64,000 nucleotides of DNA. Source: Rheinheimera faecalis (lineage in GTDB: Bacteria > Pseudomonadota > Gammaproteobacteria > Enterobacterales > Alteromonadaceae). Each line of letters starts with the position of its first letter. The first letter of the stretch is position 1. Position numbers and translations under genes: made by a program. The DNA lies in contig NZ_JAJOYT010000012.1 in assembly GCF_021290965.1 (NCBI RefSeq), positions 62,001 through 126,000 on the forward strand. Reading direction: 5' to 3'. The notes below the pieces were generated by a model. It was not told the origin of the DNA. It saw only the letters and a list, made by a program, of their open reading frames with translations, and made no database searches. This document shows positions 60,226-64,000 of the stretch, in pieces.

Positions 60226-62211
60226 CTACGGCAGGCAAGCAACCTGACTGGAGTTTTTTCTTTCTCTGTACAAATACGATGGGAGTTGCACCTGAGCTAA
60301 GGCTTTTTTGTATTGGACTGCTGAGGCTTGACGATCCAACAGCTCAAGTCGTTTGGTAGGTTCATCATAGTGCGCAATTACAGTCTCTTCATTGGGTTTC
60401 AAAATCGTTAATGAGCCCGGTTGCATCAGCGCGAAGTAGTTTTCAAACTGTAGCAAGGCTCTGCCAGGACTTGTTTTGTCCAAAGTTAAATCACGGCCTG
60501 TCATGGTATGGCAGGAAGACACACCCGCCAGGCTCAGCAAAGTGGGAGCTAAATCAATCTGACTACTCAGCGTTTCGAGGACTTCAGGTGTGATATCGGC
60601 TCCTAAGATTAGTCCAGGAATACGAAACTTCTCTACAGGGATGAGGTTATTGCCATAAACACGGTTGTCATGATCCGCAACAATTAAAAATACCGTGTCT
60701 TGCCAGTAGTCGCTTTGTTTTGCTTTTTCGAAAAACTTTCCCATGGCCCAATCTGCATACTTTACTGCATTGTTTGCCGTATTTTTGGGTTGTTCATGCA
60801 GAGTGATCCGATCATCTGGAAACTCAAATGGCTCATGATTGCTTGATGTAAAGATAAGACTGAAAAATGGCTTTCCCTCTTGATGTAAAGCGTTCAGCTT
60901 TTGGTGTGCTGTATTAAATAAGTCTTCGTCACTGGCTCCCCAACTGCCTACAAAAGCTGGGTTTTTAATTTGGCTGATATCGACTATGTCATCAATGCCG
61001 TTGCCGGTAAAAAAGCTTCTCATATTGTCAAAATGTGCTTCGCCACCATAAATAAACTGGGTGTGGTATCCATTGGATTTTAATACAGAGGCAAGTGTTG
61101 TGAAGTTTTGCTGGCTATTCGAAAGCTTCACCACGCTTTGTGCGGGGGTTGGTGAAAAGCCTGCAACCACTGCTTCGATACCACGCACTGAGCGTGTACC
61201 AGTGGCATAGAGATTCTGAAACCACATGCCTTGAGTTTTTAACTGCTCAAGCTGCGGCGTAACTGGCTCGCCTCCAAGGGATTGAACAAAGGTTGCCCCC
61301 AGACTTTCCTGCAAAACAATAACAACGTTTAAGGGTTTCTCTCGTTTTTTTGTAGCCGTTTGAAAATGCAACGTCGGATAGTCTGGATCGGTAAACCTGT
61401 AAGTTTTTAACCAGGGCCAATCCAGGCCATATTTCAACATATCCTCAGTCGATAACTTGCCGTACATTTCCGTCGAACGCGCTTCGTGCTTCATGCTATA
61501 CAGGGCATAAAGCACGGAATAGCCTGAGCTTATCACCAAAGAATTCACCATAGAATCTCCGGTGATCGCAAACAGGGCTGGATTAGCGGGTCTGTGATCT
61601 GTGGTTGAGCGGACGCCAGCAAATACCAGAAATACAGCCAGAGGCCATAACACAATGGTGTGCTTGACTGACCAAACTCGAAGTTTTACGAAGGGAAGCT
61701 TAAGCAATAGAGCAAGTGCAAACCCAAACAGCGCGGTAAACAAAAAACCAGCTAAAAAAGGCAGACGAAAGCCATGCCATAAGGTAGAAAAAACTTCTTT
61801 GGGGTACTTCAGATACTCGATAAATAAGCGGTTAGGCCTGACGTCGTATTGCAGTATGAATGCCGGAGACGCAAGCTCCATAAAGAGCAATCCAATTAAA
61901 CCAGCAAGGCTCCACAGGTAGGTGAATTTAAACCAACTGTGTTGTAAAAAACGGTTTGCAAACAGTGGCGCCAAAAGAACGGGAATCGATGCCCACAGGC
62001 ACAAGACAATGAGGTCAGCACGAATACCTTGCAACAAAATCTCTGACATTTTTCCGGTCGCCAGCACCCGCTCATAATGCCACAGCACTAAACCAAGGCG
62101 ACTCAGACTCAGCAATACGATGCCAAGCAGCAGCATCCTAAATAAATGGGTGTAGGGACCACAGACAATAGATGGAAAAAAAGAAGGTCGTTTCTTATTA
62201 GTATTGGTCAT
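60226..62211 (-). CDS. LTA-synthase-family sulfatase-fold membrane enzyme
   Basis: 661 residues. Five N-terminal membrane helices (about 25-210), then a periplasmic alkaline-phosphatase/sulfatase domain: VVIVLQESLGATF near 298, nucleophile Thr in YATGTRSVRG near 336, IYGGEAHFDNMRSFF, SNHEPFEFP and VADHDNR. This matches LtaS-like enzymes of Gram-negatives, which transfer phosphoglycerol or phosphoethanolamine to envelope glycans. Divergent from dgkA, which recycles the diacylglycerol such reactions release; a PmrA box lies between them. Confidence 0.9.
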   Translation of the reverse strand: MTNTNKKRPSFFPSIVCGPYTHLFRMLLLGIVLLSLSRLGLVLWHYERVLATGKMSEILLQGIRADLIVLCLWASIPVLLAPLFANRFLQHSWFKFTYLWSLAGLIGLLFMELASPAFILQYDVRPNRLFIEYLKYPKEVFSTLWHGFRLPFLAGFLFTALFGFALALLLKLPFVKLRVWSVKHTIVLWPLAVFLVFAGVRSTTDHRPANPALFAITGDSMVNSLVISSGYSVLYALYSMKHEARSTEMYGKLSTEDMLKYGLDWPWLKTYRFTDPDYPTLHFQTATKKREKPLNVVIVLQESLGATFVQSLGGEPVTPQLEQLKTQGMWFQNLYATGTRSVRGIEAVVAGFSPTPAQSVVKLSNSQQNFTTLASVLKSNGYHTQFIYGGEAHFDNMRSFFTGNGIDDIVDISQIKNPAFVGSWGASDEDLFNTAHQKLNALHQEGKPFFSLIFTSSNHEPFEFPDDRITLHEQPKNTANNAVKYADWAMGKFFEKAKQSDYWQDTVFLIVADHDNRVYGNNLIPVEKFRIPGLILGADITPEVLETLSSQIDLAPTLLSLAGVSSCHTMTGRDLTLDKTSPGRALLQFENYFALMQPGSLTILKPNEETVIAHYDEPTKRLELLDRQASAVQYKKALAQVQLPSYLYRERKNSSQVACLP

Positions 62212-62258
62212 TACTTCGCCTTGTCATCCTAAAACGCAATGCAGAATAACGAGCGAAA

Positions 62259-62275
62259 CTTAAGAGTCTCTTAAG
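62259..62275. promoter_or_regulatory. PmrA box between LTA-synthase-like gene and dgkA
   Basis: CTTAAG-AGTCT-CTTAAG, perfect PmrA consensus with N5 spacing. It is 48 bases from the 62211 start and about 50 from the dgkA ATG, and may control both directions. Confidence 0.85.
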
Positions 62276-62325
62276 AAAATAAAGTTATTGTGAGTTTCTT
62301 TATACCGACATTGACGGACCCTGAC

Positions 62326-62682
62326 ATGAAATCGAAAGCCACTGGATTCAACCGACTTTATTTTGCGACGCTGTACTCATGGCAAGGGCTTCGCAGCAGC
62401 TGGGCCTCTGAAGCAGCCATCAGGCAGGAAGTTATTGCTTTAGCACTGCTGCTTCCCATTTCCTTGCTGGTTGAGGTATCCGCTGCCGAGCGAGCTTTAT
62501 TGGTATTGAGTCTGTTTCTGGTCTTTATTGTGGAGCTGTTGAACACTGGCATCGAAGCTGTTGTGGACAGAATTGGCAGTGAGTACCACGAACTTAGCGG
62601 TAAAGCGAAAGATATCGGCTCTGCGGCAGTCCTTGCCAGCCTTATCACAACCGCTCTCGTCTGGTTTATTATTCTGTACTAA
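62326..62682 (+). CDS. dgkA: Diacylglycerol kinase
   Basis: 118 residues from the ATG at 62326; a GTG at 62290 would lie just after the PmrA box and gives an unusual extension. Three membrane helices and the DgkA signature ELLNTGIEAVVDRIGSEYHELSGKAKDIGSAAV with catalytic Glu. Phosphorylates diacylglycerol, the by-product when phosphoethanolamine or phosphoglycerol is moved from phospholipids. Eighteen bases before the response regulator gene. Confidence 0.92.
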   Translation: MKSKATGFNRLYFATLYSWQGLRSSWASEAAIRQEVIALALLLPISLLVEVSAAERALLVLSLFLVFIVELLNTGIEAVVDRIGSEYHELSGKAKDIGSAAVLASLITTALVWFIILY

Positions 62683-62700
62683 GTACCAACAGGTGTTGCC

Positions 62701-63369
62701 ATGCGAATTTTACTGGTAGAAGACGACCTATTACTGGCTCAGGGACTGAGTACGGCGCTGACGCGAATGAACTACCGCGTGGAGCTATGCACGACCGGAA
62801 AACAAGCGATCCAGGCGGCCAGTGAAAGTCAGTTTGAACTGATGATTTTGGATTTAGGTTTGCCAGATGGTCTGGCACTCAATGTGATTAAATCGTTGCG
62901 AAATTTAAAGCACGGCATCCCAATACTGATCCTGACTGCCTGGGATCATTTAGAAACAAAAATAGAAGCATTAAACGCGGGTGCTGACGATTACGTGCTG
63001 AAGCCCTGTGATAGCAGGGAAATTGAAGCAAGGTTGCGTGTGCTCGTAAGGCGTCATCAACAGCGCCAATTGGATCAGCTGCAATGCGCGGACTTAACGA
63101 TGGATTTAACCGTGCATGAATGCCGCTACCAAGACCGTTTAATATACCTAACCACCCGCGAATTTCTGTTGCTCAAAGAGTTTATGTTGCATCAGGGTAA
63201 AATTCTATCCCGCCAGCATCTGGAAGAGCTGAGCAACGGCTGGACCGGAGAGACAGAGAGTAATTCGATAGAGGTGCATATTCACAACCTGCGAAAAAAG
63301 ACCAAGCCCGAGTGTATTAAAACGATACGGGGTATTGGTTACATGATGGTAAATCAGTATGAGGATTAA
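62701..63369 (+). CDS. pmrA: OmpR-family response regulator, PmrA/QseB type
   Basis: 222 residues. Receiver with acidic pair EDD (7-9), phosphoacceptor Asp51 in ILDLGLPDG, Thr/Lys switch (LTAWD, LKPCD). Winged-helix DNA-binding domain: LTTREFLLLKEFMLH, EVHIHNLRKKT, IRGIGYMM. Two PmrA boxes in the flanking region support the name. Overlaps the sensor gene by 11 bases. Confidence 0.9.
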   Translation: MRILLVEDDLLLAQGLSTALTRMNYRVELCTTGKQAIQAASESQFELMILDLGLPDGLALNVIKSLRNLKHGIPILILTAWDHLETKIEALNAGADDYVLKPCDSREIEARLRVLVRRHQQRQLDQLQCADLTMDLTVHECRYQDRLIYLTTREFLLLKEFMLHQGKILSRQHLEELSNGWTGETESNSIEVHIHNLRKKTKPECIKTIRGIGYMMVNQYED

Positions 63370-64000
63370 CAGCATACGCCGAATGATTTTACTCGGTGTA
63401 AACAGCGTTGTTTTACTTCTGATGGTGATTACCGGATTCATTACGTACTCCAGCACTCACCACGAATTGGATGAGCTTTTTGATGCCCAACTGACTCAAT
63501 ATGCGCGTCTTTTAGACCAACTGCTGATACAAAACTCGCTCTCTCTTGACCACACAGATCCCCTGATTGTTTATGTCCCTCAGATTGCCGAAGATGGTAT
63601 TGAGCGAACTTCCGCAGAGGAGCGCAGGCCAGAGGGGCACAAATACGAAAACAAAGTGGCGTTTCAGGTGTGGTCAACAGATGGGAAACTGCTGATGAAG
63701 TCAGCGAACGCCAGTGATCGGGAGCTGGCCCCCAGAAAATCAGGCTATCACGAAGTGTTTCATGATAACCGGCGCTGGATTTGTTATAGCACCTACAACA
63801 GCGAGCATGGCTATTGGATATTCACAGGACAGAGAGAAGATGTTCGTGGAGAACTTAGTTTTTATCTGGCGTTAGATCAGTTGATCCCGCTGAGTATCGC
63901 GCTGCTTCCTATTACCATCCTGATTTGGATAGCTGTGTACTGGGGCATTAAACCCATTCGGGATTTATCTAAGGAACTGGCCACAACTAAACCGTCTATG
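63359..64000 (+). CDS. pmrB: Sensor histidine kinase, PmrB/QseC type (partial)
   Basis: 214 residues visible; the frame continues beyond the window. Two membrane helices at about 9-30 and 178-203 bracket a periplasmic sensor domain rich in acidic and aromatic residues. The start of a HAMP region (GIKPIRDLSKEL) is reached, but the His box and ATPase domain lie outside. The start overlaps the regulator gene. Confidence 0.85.
   Translation, partial: MRINSIRRMILLGVNSVVLLLMVITGFITYSSTHHELDELFDAQLTQYARLLDQLLIQNSLSLDHTDPLIVYVPQIAEDGIERTSAEERRPEGHKYENKVAFQVWSTDGKLLMKSANASDRELAPRKSGYHEVFHDNRRWICYSTYNSEHGYWIFTGQREDVRGELSFYLALDQLIPLSIALLPITILIWIAVYWGIKPIRDLSKELATTKPSM

Noticed and set aside
60132-60359. 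75-codon plus-strand ORF
   Set aside because: It runs 134 bases into the antisense of the LTA-synthase-like gene, has a poorly spaced ribosome site and no domain.

Overview
The window looks like a chromosomal stretch from a free-living gammaproteobacterium of the Rheinheimera/Alishewanella kind (order Alteromonadales/Chromatiales). I infer this from the mix of envelope, lipase, ebo-cluster, czc and pmr-type genes and from their style; no rRNA or other taxonomic marker is present. No tRNA, rRNA, CRISPR array or intact insertion sequence was seen. All domain names are read by eye and from memory of the families; no search was run.

Layout. (1) 1-8000: a secreted lipase with a partial downstream partner, a 46-residue membrane peptide, a secreted beta-lactamase-fold serine hydrolase, a small membrane protein and a SWIM-SNF2 helicase. 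(2) 8305-24257: one apparent operon of twelve tightly packed, mostly overlapping genes. Its first half is a complete ebo cluster: EboD-like synthase fused to a VTT membrane domain, EboC, EboA, EboB, EboE and an EboF-like phosphatase. Its second half has two pairs, each made of a secreted single-CxxCH protein and a protein resembling the N-terminal part of the violacein/rebeccamycin enzymes VioB/RebD, plus a secreted protein of unknown type and a beta-propeller. This is the best candidate here for an undescribed biosynthetic or export system. (3) 24254-28066: a small envelope-stress group (DUF1328 protein, lipoprotein, a sigma-54 activator, a four-helix protein and a BON-domain protein). Good sigma-54 promoters and a shared upstream dyad suggest a self-contained local regulon. 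(4) 28223-30073: Rrf2 regulator, thioredoxin-reductase-like flavoprotein and a secreted cupin.

(5) About 30200-47200 is visibly AT-richer and reads as an accessory (probably anti-phage) island. It holds a membrane/coiled-coil protein, a second membrane protein, an orphan TniQ-like protein next to a pair of 20-bp repeats, a 1299-residue protein joining an alpha/beta hydrolase to a STAND-type NTPase, a small helical protein, an SMC/ABC-like ATPase with a CxxC hook, and a 1439-residue NACHT-type protein with a probable PD-(D/E)xK nuclease at its C-terminus. No integrase was found.

(6) 47307-55146: a heavy-metal efflux block (MerR-type regulator with two matching operators, cation diffusion facilitator, His-rich periplasmic protein, CzcC, CzcB, CzcA, CopC-like). 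A diverged 37-bp sequence occurs on both sides of it. (7) 55697-64000: a lipid A/envelope remodelling locus (BamA-like barrel, EptA-type phosphoethanolamine transferase, PAP2 phosphatase, LTA-synthase-like enzyme, DgkA, PmrA/PmrB-type two-component system). Two textbook PmrA boxes lie in its two divergent or leader regions.
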